NCBI RefSeq assembly: GCF_033001325.1
Contig: NZ_CP133111.1
Coordinates: forward strand, 372,001-436,000
Length of the DNA: 64,000 nucleotides
Direction of reading: 5' to 3'
From: Rhodopseudomonas sp. BAL398
GTDB taxonomy: Bacteria > Pseudomonadota > Alphaproteobacteria > Rhizobiales > Xanthobacteraceae
Both the position numbers and the translations under genes were made by a program. Under the pieces are notes generated by a model that saw nothing but the letters and a program-made list of their open reading frames with translations, made no database searches and was not told the DNA's origin. This document shows, one piece after another, positions 51,039 through 60,440 of this stretch; positions within the stretch are counted from its first letter, which is position 1; every line of letters starts with the position of its first letter.

Positions 51039-52442
51039 ATGAGACTGCCGCGCGAGATCGGACCCATTCACTTCGTCGGGATCGGCGGCATCGGCATGAG
51101 CGGCATCGCCGAGGTGCTGTGCAATCTCGGTTACACGGTGCAGGGCTCCGACGCCTCCGAGGGCGCCAATGTCAATCGGCTGCGCGACAAGGGCATCGCG
51201 ATCAGCGTCGGCCACAAGGCCGAGAACATCGCCGGCGCCGACGTGCTGGTGGTCTCCACCGCGATCAGGCGCGACAATCCGGAATTGCTGGCGGCCCGCG
51301 CCCAGCGCATTCCGGTGGTGCGCCGCGCCGAAATGCTGGCCGAATTGATGCGGCTGAAAAGCTGCGTCGCGATCGCCGGCACCCACGGCAAAACCACGAC
51401 GACCTCGATGGTCGCCGCCATGCTCGATGCCGGCGATCTCGATCCCACCGTGATCAATGGCGGCATCATCAACGCCTATGGCACCAACGCCCGCTTGGGT
51501 GCCGGCGACTGGATGGTGGTGGAGGCCGACGAGAGCGACGGCACCTTCCTGAAACTGCCCGCCGACGTCGCCATCGTCACCAATGTCGACCCCGAGCATC
51601 TCGATCACTTCAAGACCTTCGAGGCGGTGCAGGACGCCTTCCGGCATTTCGTCGAGAACGTGCCGTTTTACGGCTTCGCCGTGATGTGCATCGACCATCC
51701 GGTGGTGCAGTCGCTGGTCGGCAAGATCGAGGATCGCCGCATTATTACTTACGGCGAAAATCCGCAGGCCGACGTCCGCCTGATCGAGCTCAATCCGAAG
51801 GGCAGCGGCTCCACCTTCAAGGTCGCGTTCCGTGATCGCAAGGCCGGTACCGCCCATGAGATCGCCGACCTGACGCTGCCGATGCCGGGCCGCCACAATG
51901 CGCTGAACGCCACCGCGGCGATCGCCGTGGCGCATGAGCTTGGTCTCACCGACGCGATGATCCGCAAGGCGCTGGCCGGGTTCGGCGGGGTGCGGCGGCG
52001 CTTCACCAAGACCGGCGAATGGAACGGCGTCAATATCATCGACGATTACGGCCATCACCCGGTGGAAATCGCCGCGGTGCTGAAGGCGGCGCGGGAATCC
52101 ACCCAGGCCAAGGTGATCGCCGTGGTGCAGCCGCATCGCTTCACCCGGCTGCAATCGCTGTTCGAGGAATTCTGCACCTGCTTCAACGACGCCGACGCGG
52201 TGATCGTGGCGGACGTCTATCCGGCCGGCGAGGCGCCGATCGCCGGCATCGACCGCGACCATTTCGTGCTCGGCCTGCGCGCCCACGGCCATCGCGAGGT
52301 CGTCGCATTGCCGGGCCCGGCGGCGCTGGCCGGGATCGTCGCGGGCCTGGCGCACAGCGGCGACTACGTGGTCTGCCTCGGCGCCGGCAACATCACCCAA
52401 TGGGCCTATGCGCTACCCGGCGAGTTGAAGGCACTGGGCTGA
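51039..52442 (+). CDS. murC: UDP-N-acetylmuramate:L-alanine ligase
   Basis: This 467-residue Mur ligase begins the peptide stem. '[20 protein letters not shown]' is the N-terminal Rossmann motif. '[20 protein letters not shown]' is conserved, the P-loop is '[20 protein letters not shown]', '[20 protein letters not shown]' carries the E-x-D-E-S-D of MurC, and '[20 protein letters not shown]' is the C-terminal H-motif. I chose ATG 51039 ('[11 protein letters not shown]') over the frame extension to 50943. Unlike the usual order it does not directly follow murG, since 3.5 kb of unrelated genes lie between. murB follows 4 bases later. Confidence 0.97.
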   Translation: MRLPREIGPIHFVGIGGIGMSGIAEVLCNLGYTVQGSDASEGANVNRLRDKGIAISVGHKAENIAGADVLVVSTAIRRDNPELLAARAQRIPVVRRAEMLAELMRLKSCVAIAGTHGKTTTTSMVAAMLDAGDLDPTVINGGIINAYGTNARLGAGDWMVVEADESDGTFLKLPADVAIVTNVDPEHLDHFKTFEAVQDAFRHFVENVPFYGFAVMCIDHPVVQSLVGKIEDRRIITYGENPQADVRLIELNPKGSGSTFKVAFRDRKAGTAHEIADLTLPMPGRHNALNATAAIAVAHELGLTDAMIRKALAGFGGVRRRFTKTGEWNGVNIIDDYGHHPVEIAAVLKAARESTQAKVIAVVQPHRFTRLQSLFEEFCTCFNDADAVIVADVYPAGEAPIAGIDRDHFVLGLRAHGHREVVALPGPAALAGIVAGLAHSGDYVVCLGAGNITQWAYALPGELKALG

Positions 52443-52446
52443 TGCC

Positions 52447-53394
52447 GTGAGCTTTCCCGATCTCACGCCCGACTTGCAGGCCGCGATGCCGCAGTTGCGC
52501 GGGCGGCTGCTGGCGAATGAATCGCTGGCGCCGTTGACCTGGTTTCGCGTCGGCGGGCCGGCGCAGGCGCTGTTCACGCCGGCCGACGAAGACGACCTGG
52601 CTTACTTCCTGTCGCGGCTGGCCGGCGATATCCCGGTGACCTGCATCGGCGTCGGCTCCAATCTGATCGTGCGCGACGGCGGTCTGCCGGGCGTGGTGAT
52701 CCGGTTGTCGCCGCGCGGCTTCGGCGACACCCGCGCCGACGGCGAGGTGATCCATGCCGGCGCCGCCGCGCGCGACAAGCGCGTCGCCGAGACGGCGGCC
52801 GCGTCCGGCCTTGGCGGGCTGGAGTTCTATTACGGCATTCCCGGCACGATCGGCGGCGCGCTGCGGATGAACGCCGGCGCCAATGGCGCCGAGACCAAGG
52901 ACGTGCTGATCGACGCCAGCGCCATCGGCCGCGATGGCAGCAAACACGTCCTCGACAACGCCGCGATGAAATTCGGCTATCGCCACAACGGCGCCGACCC
53001 GTCGCTGATCTTCACCTCGGCGCGGTTGCGCGGCGCGCCGGCGTCGTCCGACGCCATCCGCGCCAAGATGAACGAGGTGCAGGCGCATCGCGAGATGGCT
53101 CAGCCGATCCGCGAGAAGACCGGCGGCTCGACCTTCCGCAATCCGCCCGGTCACAGCGCCTGGAAACTGATCGACGCCGCCGGCTGCCGCGGCTTGCGCG
53201 TCGGTGGCGCCCAGGTGTCGCAGATGCACTGCAATTTCCTGATCAACACCGGCGAGGCAACGGCGAGCGACATCGAGACGCTCGGCGAGACCGTGCGGGC
53301 GCGGGTTAAGGACAGCAGTGGAATTGAGCTACATTGGGAAATCAAGCGGATCGGACTCGATTCGGTCGAAGCCGGGCGCCATGGCTCGGCGTGA
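52447..53394 (+). CDS. murB: UDP-N-acetylenolpyruvoylglucosamine reductase
   Basis: This 315-residue FAD enzyme reduces UDP-GlcNAc-enolpyruvate to UDP-MurNAc with NADPH. '[20 protein letters not shown]' and '[20 protein letters not shown]' are the PCMH-type FAD motifs. '[20 protein letters not shown]' and '[18 protein letters not shown]' contain the P-G-x-x-G-G-A loop. '[20 protein letters not shown]' carries the catalytic Ser and Glu region, as in type IIa MurB. The start is a GTG at 52447, four bases after murC ends, and no ATG gives the conserved N-terminus. Confidence 0.96.
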   Translation: MSFPDLTPDLQAAMPQLRGRLLANESLAPLTWFRVGGPAQALFTPADEDDLAYFLSRLAGDIPVTCIGVGSNLIVRDGGLPGVVIRLSPRGFGDTRADGEVIHAGAAARDKRVAETAAASGLGGLEFYYGIPGTIGGALRMNAGANGAETKDVLIDASAIGRDGSKHVLDNAAMKFGYRHNGADPSLIFTSARLRGAPASSDAIRAKMNEVQAHREMAQPIREKTGGSTFRNPPGHSAWKLIDAAGCRGLRVGGAQVSQMHCNFLINTGEATASDIETLGETVRARVKDSSGIELHWEIKRIGLDSVEAGRHGSA

Positions 53395-53418
53395 AAACGG
53401 CGATCGTTGGGATAAAAG

Positions 53419-54408
53419 ATGCTGATCACCATCCTCTTCGGAGGGCTGAACAAGGAGCGCCTGGTGTCGGTCGCCACCGCCCAGGCGCTGCATACCGCGT
53501 TGCCCGATGCCGAGCTGTGGTTCTGGGATGCCGACGATACTGTGCATGCCGTCCAGCCGGCGGCGCTGCTGGCGCATTCGCGCCCGTTCGAGGAGCCATT
53601 CCGGCCCGGCGATCGCGGCATCGGCAGCATCGAACAGGCGCTCGACCGGGCTGCCGCCGAGCAACGCGTGCTGGTGCTCGGCCTGCATGGCGGCATGGCG
53701 GAGAACGGCGAATTGCAGGCGCTGTGCGAAATCCGCGGAATTCCGTTCACCGGCTCCGGCTCGGCATCGTCGCATCTGGCCTTCGACAAGGTGTCGGCCA
53801 AGCGCTTCGCCGCGCTGGCGGGGGTGACCTCTCCCCGCGGTGTGGCGCTCCACGAAGCCGAGGCGGCGCTGGCGGAATATGGCCGCCTGATCGCCAAGCC
53901 CGCCTGCGACGGCTCGAGTTTCGGGCTGATCTTCGTCAATGCGACCCAGGATATCGTCGCGGTCCGTAACGCCGCCAAGACCGAGGACTATGTGATCGAG
54001 CCCTTCGTCGCCGGGATCGAGGCCACTTGCGGCGTGCTCGAGGGCCTCGACGGCTCGTTGCGCGCGCTGCCGCCGATCGAGATCGTCCCAGCGGAGGGCG
54101 AGTTCAACTACAGCGCCAAATATCTTGCCAAGACCACCCAGGAGATCTGCCCCGGCCGGTTCGCGCCCGAGATCAGCGCCGAGATCATGGACCGGGCGGT
54201 GAGGGCGCACCGGGCGCTGTCATGCAGCGGCTATTCCCGCACCGACTTTATCGTGGCGGGGCAGGACCCGATCTATCTCGAGACCAATACGCTGCCGGGC
54301 CTCACCAAGGCCTCGCTCTATCCCAAGGCGCTGGCGGCCGAGGGCATCGGCTTTGTCGATTTCCTGCGCGACCAGATCGAGTTGGCGGTGCGCCGCGCGG
54401 CGCGGTAA
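53419..54408 (+). CDS. ddl: D-alanine:D-alanine ligase
   Basis: This 329-residue ATP-grasp enzyme makes D-Ala-D-Ala for MurF. 'GIPFTGSGSASSHLAFDKVS' starts the ATP-grasp. 'LIAKPACDGSSFGLIFVN', 'YVIEPFVAGIEATCGVLEG', 'CSGYSRTDFIVAGQDPIYLE' and 'TNTLPGLTKASLYPKALAAE' carry ATP, metal and N-T-x-P-G residues. The N-terminal substrate loop is unusual: 'ILFGGLNKERLVSVATAQAL' for the usual G-G-x-S-x-E-R-x-V-S, and 'LHGGMAENGELQALCEIRG' for the usual G-x-x-G-E-D-G. The E-R and G-E/D positions are partly kept. Its dcw position favours a true Ddl. The start is ATG 53419. Confidence 0.9.
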   Translation: MLITILFGGLNKERLVSVATAQALHTALPDAELWFWDADDTVHAVQPAALLAHSRPFEEPFRPGDRGIGSIEQALDRAAAEQRVLVLGLHGGMAENGELQALCEIRGIPFTGSGSASSHLAFDKVSAKRFAALAGVTSPRGVALHEAEAALAEYGRLIAKPACDGSSFGLIFVNATQDIVAVRNAAKTEDYVIEPFVAGIEATCGVLEGLDGSLRALPPIEIVPAEGEFNYSAKYLAKTTQEICPGRFAPEISAEIMDRAVRAHRALSCSGYSRTDFIVAGQDPIYLETNTLPGLTKASLYPKALAAEGIGFVDFLRDQIELAVRRAAR

Positions 54409-54714
54409 CGCACTGTCGCGGCGGCGCTTTCGCTGGCCCGCGCGGCGCAAGGCATTCTCGGGACGCAGGAAATCGCGCTCTGAGCACGTCTCATTTACGA
54501 TTTGTTTACCAGGAGGCCCGAAGGTTAACGCTGGCGGCGCATGTGGCGCTCGGCTGCCGGGGCGTAAGCCGTGCGGATTTCCGTCACGACGATCGCATCG
54601 AGGGAATTGGTGGCCTCGTCTGTCGCGAGGCCGGCACCCAACCCGGCACAATCGAGACGTCTGTGTGCCAGAGCTCGCAGCATTTGCGGGCGTAACCTTT
54701 GACGAGCTCGTGCA
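54409..54714. other. Gap between ddl and ftsQ
   Basis: This 306-base stretch between same-strand genes contains an AT-rich patch at 54486-54530 that likely holds a promoter for ftsQAZ. Frames spanning it lack conserved domains. I see no palindromic repeat, RNA gene or CtrA-type double TTAA box here. Confidence 0.5.
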
Positions 54715-55707
54715 ATGGATGGTGGAGGACGCCTCGCTAGGTCGCTAAGACTGCTGGGGCTTCGGGCTGAGCTGGTGAAAGCGGCCGCGGTCGGCGCGCT
54801 GATTTTGTTGCGCGCGCGTCTGGCGGCCCCGCGTCGCGCCGCCATCGCGGCCCCGGTCAATCGCCCGCAACCGACCGACGGCCTGACTGCTTTCGTCGAA
54901 AAATATCTCCCGCGCCGGGTCGGCATCGCGGCGACCGTGCTGATCCTGCTCGGCAGCGCCAGCCTTGGCGTGGTCAAGGGCGGTCACCTCGATGAAGTGA
55001 CCGAGGCGCTCAGCGACGCCCGCAACGCGGTAGCCAATGTCGCCGGCTTCCGCATCGTCAGCGTCGCGATCACCGGGCGCAAGCAATTGACCCAGGATGA
55101 GATCCTGGCGATCGGCGGCGTCAACGGCCGCTCGTCCTTGCTGTTTCTTGATCCCGCCGTGGTGCGCGACAAGCTGCGCGCCAATCCCTGGATCGCCGAC
55201 GCGACCGTCTTGAAACTCTATCCCGGCCAATTGCAGATCGACATTACCGAGCGCACGGCATTCGCGCGCTGGCAGCTCGACGGCCGCTTGTCGGTGATCG
55301 CCGATGACGGCGCGGTGCTGGAACCCTATGTGGCGCGACGCTTCGCGACGCTGCCGCTGGTGGTCGGCAAGGGCGCCGGCAAGCGCGCGAAGGATTTCCT
55401 GGCGCTGCTGACGCAATATCCGCAACTGGCCTCGGACACCCGCGCGGTGATTCTGGTCGGCGAGCGACGCTGGAATGTGCGGCTCAAGAACGGCCTCGAC
55501 ATCAAGCTGCCCGAACACGACGCCGGCAATGCGCTGGCGACGCTGATGAAGTTCGACGAGGAAGACCGGTTGCTGTCGCGTGACATTGTGGCGATCGATC
55601 TGCGGCTGCCGGACCGGCTGTCGGTGCGGCTGTCGGATGACGCCGCCAAGGCGCGCGAAGAGCAGTTCAAGGACAAGAAATCCAAAAAGAAGGCTGGTGA
55701 AGCGTGA
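54715..55707 (+). CDS. ftsQ: Cell division protein FtsQ
   Basis: This 330-residue bitopic protein has a cytosolic N-terminus of about 70 residues (Arg/Ala/Pro-rich), a membrane helix 'RRVGIAATVLILLGSASLGV' (about 67-86) and a periplasmic POTRA domain 'FRIVSVAITGRKQLTQDEIL', 'LRANPWIADATVLKLYPGQL', 'QIDITERTAFARWQLDGRLS'. The beta domain is 'VILVGERRWNVRLKNGLDIK' with 'IVAIDLRLPDRLSVRLSDDA'. A Lys-rich tail ends the protein. FtsQ recruits FtsL/FtsB and controls FtsWI. The start ATG 54715 is uncertain by a few codons. The stop overlaps the ftsA start (GTGA). Confidence 0.95.
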   Translation: MDGGGRLARSLRLLGLRAELVKAAAVGALILLRARLAAPRRAAIAAPVNRPQPTDGLTAFVEKYLPRRVGIAATVLILLGSASLGVVKGGHLDEVTEALSDARNAVANVAGFRIVSVAITGRKQLTQDEILAIGGVNGRSSLLFLDPAVVRDKLRANPWIADATVLKLYPGQLQIDITERTAFARWQLDGRLSVIADDGAVLEPYVARRFATLPLVVGKGAGKRAKDFLALLTQYPQLASDTRAVILVGERRWNVRLKNGLDIKLPEHDAGNALATLMKFDEEDRLLSRDIVAIDLRLPDRLSVRLSDDAAKAREEQFKDKKSKKKAGEA

Positions 55708-57026
55708 CCGGTCTCGACCGCAACCAGACCCCGAAGACGCGACCGATGGCGCCGCACCGCACCGCGCTGGTGGCGTCGCTCGACATCGGTACCAGCAAGG
55801 TCGCCTGCATGATCGCGCGGCTGAAGCCGTGCCCGCCGAACGACGCGTTGCGCGGACGCAGCCATGCCATCGAACTGGTCGGCTACAGCCAGATCCAGTC
55901 ACGCGGCGTCAAGGCCGGCGCGGTGGTGGATTTGGCCGAATGCGAGCAGGCGGTTCGTCATGCGGTGGCGCTGGCCGAAAAGATGGCGCGGGTCCGGGTT
56001 GAATCGGTGCTGCTGTCGATCTCGGCCGGGCGGCTGCAGGGCCAGCTGATCGAAGCCACGTCCGACATCAAGGGCGGCGGGGTGACCGCCGAGGACGTCG
56101 CCCGTGTCACCAGCACCGGGATGAACCACGCCACCGGTCCGGGGCGGACCGTGCTGCACGCGCTGCCGGTCAGCTACACGCTGGACGGCGTCAAGGGCAT
56201 CCGCGATCCCCGCGGCATGGTGGCGCGCCAGTTCGGCGTCGACATGAATGTCGTCACCGCCGACGCCACGGCGGCCAAGAATCTGATGCTGGTGGTCGAG
56301 CGCTGCCACCTCAACGTCGAAGCGATGGCGGCGAGTCCATATGTCGCAGGCCTGTCGGTCCTGACCGACGACGAGGCCGATCTCGGCGCCGCGGTGGTCG
56401 AAATGGGCGCTGGTACCACGACAATCGCCACCTATTCGGCCGGCCGTTTCGTCCATGCCAGCGGCTTTGCGGTCGGCGGCCAGCATATCACCATGGATCT
56501 GGCGCGCGGTTTGGGTACTTGCATCGCGGATGCCGAGCGAATCAAGACGTTATATGGCACGGTGCTGACCGGTGGTTCCGATGCGCGGGAATTGATGGCG
56601 ATCCCCACCGCCGGAGACAATGAGCGGGATGAGCCGCAGATTATCTCTCGGGCTACGATCGCCAACATCATCCGGCACCGAGCCGAGGAGATTTTTGAAA
56701 TGGTCAGGGACCGGCTGGCTGAATCGCCGTTTGCGGCAGAGCCCCGGGCGAGGGTGGTGCTGAGCGGTGGTGCGTCGCAACTCACCGGCATCCCCGAAAT
56801 GGCCTCCCGGATTCTCGGCCGCCCGGTTCGGATCGGCCGTCCACTCGGTTTCGGCCGGCTGCCCAATGAGGCCAAGAGCGCATCCTTCGCGGTGCCGTCC
56901 GGGCTGCTGGTCTATCCGCAATACGCCCATCTGGAACACGTCGAACCGCGGCACGCCCGCCACGCCATGACCGGGCGGCCAGGCTATTTCGGAAAGGTCG
57001 GACAATGGCTTCGCGAGGGCTTTTGA
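55704..57026 (+). CDS. ftsA: Cell division protein FtsA
   Basis: This 440-residue actin-like ATPase tethers FtsZ to the membrane. 'ALVASLDIGTSKVACMIARL' is phosphate 1. 'FGVDMNVVTADATAAKNLML' and 'LGAAVVEMGAGTTTIATYSA' (phosphate 2, with E-M-G) follow, then 'GGQHITMDLARGLGTCIADA' and 'VVLSGGASQLTGIPEMASRI' (adenosine motif). The SHS2 1C domain lies at about 95-180, and the C-terminal amphipathic helix 'YFGKVGQWLREGF' is the membrane target. The start is the GTG at 55704, overlapping ftsQ. ftsZ follows after 93 bases. Confidence 0.97.
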   Translation: MTGLDRNQTPKTRPMAPHRTALVASLDIGTSKVACMIARLKPCPPNDALRGRSHAIELVGYSQIQSRGVKAGAVVDLAECEQAVRHAVALAEKMARVRVESVLLSISAGRLQGQLIEATSDIKGGGVTAEDVARVTSTGMNHATGPGRTVLHALPVSYTLDGVKGIRDPRGMVARQFGVDMNVVTADATAAKNLMLVVERCHLNVEAMAASPYVAGLSVLTDDEADLGAAVVEMGAGTTTIATYSAGRFVHASGFAVGGQHITMDLARGLGTCIADAERIKTLYGTVLTGGSDARELMAIPTAGDNERDEPQIISRATIANIIRHRAEEIFEMVRDRLAESPFAAEPRARVVLSGGASQLTGIPEMASRILGRPVRIGRPLGFGRLPNEAKSASFAVPSGLLVYPQYAHLEHVEPRHARHAMTGRPGYFGKVGQWLREGF

Positions 57027-57119
57027 TGACTCTTTTCCGACCCATTCCACTTCCATCAGCTTCTCCGGCAGCGAGCCGGGGACACCACGAACCAACGCGC
57101 GCGTAATCGAGAGGCAACC

Positions 57120-58883
57120 ATGACCATCAATCTGAACGTCCCTGACATTCGCGAGCTGCGGCCCCGGATCACCGTGTTCGGCGTCGGCGGAGCTGGCGGC
57201 AACGCCGTCAACAACATGATCACCGCCGGATTGCAGGGGGTGGATTTCGTCGTTGCCAATACCGACGCGCAGGCGTTGACGATGTCGAAAGCCCAGCGCC
57301 TGATTCAGATGGGAACCCAGGCCACGCAGGGGCTCGGCGCCGGCTCGCAGCCGGATGTCGGCGCCACCGCGGCGCAGGAAGTGATCGATGAAATCCGCGA
57401 TCATCTGTCCGGGGCCAATATGGTGTTCGTCACCGCCGGCATGGGCGGCGGCACCGGCACCGGGGCTGCTCCGGTGATCGCCAAGACCGCGCGCGAACTC
57501 GGCATCCTCACCGTCGGCGTGGTGACCAAGCCGTTCCACTTCGAAGGCCAGCGCCGGATGCGCACCGCGGAGTCCGGCATCGCCGAGCTGCACAAGGTCG
57601 TCGATACGTTGCTGATCATCCCGAACCAGAATCTGTTCCGGGTCGCCAACGAGAAGACCACCTTCGCCGACGCCTTCGCGATGGCCGACCAGGTGCTGTA
57701 TTCGGGCGTCGCCTGCATCACCGATCTGATGGTCAAGGAAGGCCTGATCAATCTCGACTTCGCCGACGTCCGCGCCGTGATGCGCGAAATGGGCAAGGCG
57801 ATGATGGGCACCGGCGAAGCCTCCGGCGAGAAGCGCGCGCTGACCGCTGCCGAAGCCGCGATCGCCAATCCGCTGATCGACGATTCGTCGATGAAGGGCG
57901 CCCGCGGCCTGTTGATCTCGATCACCGGCGGCCGCGACCTCACTTTGTTCGAGGTCGACGAAGCCGCCACCCGTATCCGCGAGGAAGTCGACCAGGACGC
58001 CAACATCATCGTCGGCGCCACTTTCGACGAATCGCTCGAAGGCGTGATCCGGGTCTCGGTTGTCGCCACCGGGATCGAACAGGCGCAGCTCGCGCGCGCC
58101 GCGTCGCCGGCCGCTCCGGCCGCGCCGGCGTCGGGGCCGGACAGCCGTCTGGCCGAACTCACCGCCAAGCTGCGCGCCGACAACCAGCGCGCCGCCGAAG
58201 CCGCAGCGCGCCCCGCGCAGCAGCCCGCCCAGGGAGCCCGCACGCCCTCCAACAATGTCGAGCGCGCCGCGCTGGCGGCGATCGCCGCCGCGGTCGGATC
58301 CGAAGCGCCGATGCCGTCCCACGAAGCCGCGCAACAGCCGGTTCAGCAGGCGTCCTATGGCAATGTGACGGTGCGTCCGATCGCCCAGAAGCCGTCATTA
58401 TTCCCTGAAGTCGAGCCCGCGCGTTACGCGCCGGAAGAGCCGACGCCTGACACCTTCATTCCGCAGGCCGCCGAACGCGCGCCGCTGCGGGCCCCGCGGA
58501 TGCCGCGATTCGACGAATTACCGGTGCCGGCGCAAAATGAGATCCGTCAGGCCCGCGGCGATGCCGAAGACGATCATCCGCAGAAGACCCGGATGTCGCT
58601 GCTGCAGCGTCTGGCCAATGTCGGCCTCGGCCGTCGTGACGAGGAGGCCGAAGCGCCGATCGCCGCCCGCGCCGCCGGTCCGTCGATGGCGCCCTTGCCC
58701 GAGCGCAAGCCGCAGCGCAGCGTCGCCGAGCAGATGACCGCCCATGAGCCGGTCTCCGAATATGCCAGGCGGCCCGCGCCGCAGGGCCTCGATGCCCATG
58801 GTCGGCCGGCACCTGTTGCCAATGCGCCACAGGGTGACGACCATCTCGACATCCCGGCGTTCCTGCGCCGGCAAGCCAACTGA
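57120..58883 (+). CDS. ftsZ: Cell division GTPase FtsZ
   Basis: This 587-residue tubulin-like GTPase forms the Z-ring. '[20 protein letters not shown]' is the N-terminal nucleotide loop. The tubulin signature G-G-G-T-G-T-G lies at about 109-115. '[20 protein letters not shown]' and '[20 protein letters not shown]' carry the T7-type synergy-loop region. The globular part ends near residue 320. A very long Ala/Pro/Gln-rich linker (about 320-570) follows, as in other alphaproteobacteria, then the conserved C-terminal peptide '[12 protein letters not shown]', which binds FtsA. GAGAGG lies just upstream of the ATG. A strong terminator follows. Confidence 0.98.
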   Translation: MTINLNVPDIRELRPRITVFGVGGAGGNAVNNMITAGLQGVDFVVANTDAQALTMSKAQRLIQMGTQATQGLGAGSQPDVGATAAQEVIDEIRDHLSGANMVFVTAGMGGGTGTGAAPVIAKTARELGILTVGVVTKPFHFEGQRRMRTAESGIAELHKVVDTLLIIPNQNLFRVANEKTTFADAFAMADQVLYSGVACITDLMVKEGLINLDFADVRAVMREMGKAMMGTGEASGEKRALTAAEAAIANPLIDDSSMKGARGLLISITGGRDLTLFEVDEAATRIREEVDQDANIIVGATFDESLEGVIRVSVVATGIEQAQLARAASPAAPAAPASGPDSRLAELTAKLRADNQRAAEAAARPAQQPAQGARTPSNNVERAALAAIAAAVGSEAPMPSHEAAQQPVQQASYGNVTVRPIAQKPSLFPEVEPARYAPEEPTPDTFIPQAAERAPLRAPRMPRFDELPVPAQNEIRQARGDAEDDHPQKTRMSLLQRLANVGLGRRDEEAEAPIAARAAGPSMAPLPERKPQRSVAEQMTAHEPVSEYARRPAPQGLDAHGRPAPVANAPQGDDHLDIPAFLRRQAN

Positions 58884-58911
58884 GCTGGTGACATAAACCA
58901 GCTGCCAAACC

Positions 58912-58944
58912 GGCCCCGGTGAGTCACACCGGGGCCATTTTTTT
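58912..58944 (+). terminator. Rho-independent terminator after ftsZ
   Basis: GGCCCCGGTG (58912-58921) pairs perfectly with CACCGGGGCC (58927-58936) around AGTCA and is followed by A and seven T. It closes the dcw transcript, so lpxC needs its own promoter. Confidence 0.95.
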
Positions 58945-58960
58945 GTCATCTAGGGAATTG

Positions 58961-58975
58961 TTAATCTTTGGTTAA
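58961..58975 (+). promoter_or_regulatory. CtrA-type box in the lpxC promoter region
   Basis: TTAA-TCTTTGG-TTAA (58961-58975) is an exact TTAA-N7-TTAA, the alphaproteobacterial CtrA consensus. It overlaps a sigma70-like promoter: TTGGTT at 58968-58973, a 16-base spacer, then TATAGT at 58990-58995. Binding there could repress or time lpxC transcription with the cell cycle. The remaining leader to 59236 holds no gene. Confidence 0.55.
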
Positions 58976-59236
58976 GCTGTTGATTCAACTATAGTATCTG
59001 CGAACGGCGAGATCTTGCGGGGCTCCCTGTCGGGGCCCGGCACCGGATCGGCGGCGGAATTCGTTGATGCCGCGGCGGTAATGCGGCGGAGTTAGGGTAA
59101 CAATCGGTAAAAAACCGTGAGTTGGTGCTCTTTGCGGCAGTGCTATGGTTTTCGTGACTAGGGGACACATCAAAGCCGAGTCGGCAGGAAACCGGATCGG
59201 TTCGGACTTTGATCGGGTCAATTTGGGCAGTTACTC

Positions 59237-60196
59237 ATGAAATCAAGCCGTCAAACAACGCTGCGTTCGCAAGCCACCGTGACGGGTGTCGGTGTCCATT
59301 CCGGACTCGCCGCCAGTCTGACCATCGGACCCGCAGACATCAATGCGGGTTTTGTTTTTGTGCGAACCGGTGGCGATCGTGCGGACCGCGAAGTGGTCGC
59401 GACGGCAAAGTCGGTGATTTCGACCGAATTGGCGACGGTATTGGGCGACAGCAATGGCCCGCTGGTCTCCACCGCCGAGCACGTGCTCGCCGCCCTGCGT
59501 GGCATGGGCATCGATAACGCCATCATCGAGGTCGACGGCCCGGAAGTGCCGATCATGGACGGCAGCGCCGCCGCCTTCGTTTCCGCGATCGACCAGGCCG
59601 GGATCAAGGAGCAGGCCGCGCCGCGCCGCTTCATCCAGGTCTTGAAGCCGGTGCAGGTTGTGCAGGGCAATTCGGTCGGCGAGTTCCGGCCCCATGCCGC
59701 GGGTTTCCGCGTCGAGGTCGAGATCGATTTCGCCAATCCGGACATTGGCCGCCAAGCCTATAATCTCAACGTCGGGGCCGAGAGCTTCCGCCGTGACGTC
59801 AGCCGCGCCCGGACATTCGGTTACATGAACGATGTGTCGCGGTTGTGGAGCATGGGTTTCGCGCTCGGCGCCTCGTTCGACAATTCGCTGGTGTTCGACG
59901 ATTCCGGCCTGCTCAACAAAGAAGGCCTGCGCTACGCCGACGAATGCGCGCGCCACAAGGCGCTCGACGCCGTGGGCGATCTGGCGCTCGCCGGCCTGCC
60001 GCTGCTTGGCGCCTATCGCTCGGTGCGCGGCGGTCACAAGCTCAACCATACGGCGCTGACCGCCTTGCTGGCCGATCGCAGCGCCTGGCGGGTGATCGAG
60101 GCCGAGCCGGTACGCCGTCCGCGCGGACGCGCCGAACTGGTCGGCGGCATGGTTGGCGGCATGGTCGCGCCGGCCTACGGCCCGGACGTTTCCTGA
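59237..60196 (+). CDS. lpxC: UDP-3-O-acyl-GlcNAc deacetylase
   Basis: This 319-residue cytosolic zinc enzyme makes the committed step of lipid A synthesis. Its N-terminus 'RQTTLRSQATVTGVGVHSGL' is diagnostic. Zinc ligands are H82 in 'VSTAEHVLAALRGMGIDNAI', then H240 and D244 in 'DECARHKALDAVGDLALAG'. The general acid His267 lies in 'RSVRGGHKLNHTALTALL'. 'PIMDGSAAAFVSAIDQAGI' is the substrate loop. It has its own promoter region with a CtrA-type box downstream of the ftsZ terminator. bamD follows after 244 bases, so co-transcription is unclear. Confidence 0.97.
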   Translation: MKSSRQTTLRSQATVTGVGVHSGLAASLTIGPADINAGFVFVRTGGDRADREVVATAKSVISTELATVLGDSNGPLVSTAEHVLAALRGMGIDNAIIEVDGPEVPIMDGSAAAFVSAIDQAGIKEQAAPRRFIQVLKPVQVVQGNSVGEFRPHAAGFRVEVEIDFANPDIGRQAYNLNVGAESFRRDVSRARTFGYMNDVSRLWSMGFALGASFDNSLVFDDSGLLNKEGLRYADECARHKALDAVGDLALAGLPLLGAYRSVRGGHKLNHTALTALLADRSAWRVIEAEPVRRPRGRAELVGGMVGGMVAPAYGPDVS

Positions 60197-60440
60197 ATTT
60201 GGTCCTGAAACGGGCCGGTTCGTCCCGCTTTGCCAAGTTAACCACAGCCGTCTCGATCCCGTTCCGACCGCCTTATTCCGGGCGAAATGCCTGCGTATCC
60301 GGTTGGTTAAGAGACCATGTTGGGCTACACAGCCTGCGGTCGCGGTTTCAGCTTCCGGGGGGCGTGCGAATGTTTGATGCCATGACGACGTTCGCGGAAT
60401 GCCGCGCCGGCACCGTCTCACACTTCGTCAGGTTTAACTC

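Noticed and set aside
56550-58334. Minus-strand frame of 594 codons opposite ftsA/ftsZ
   Set aside because: Antisense of two highly conserved division genes, with no recognisable domain.
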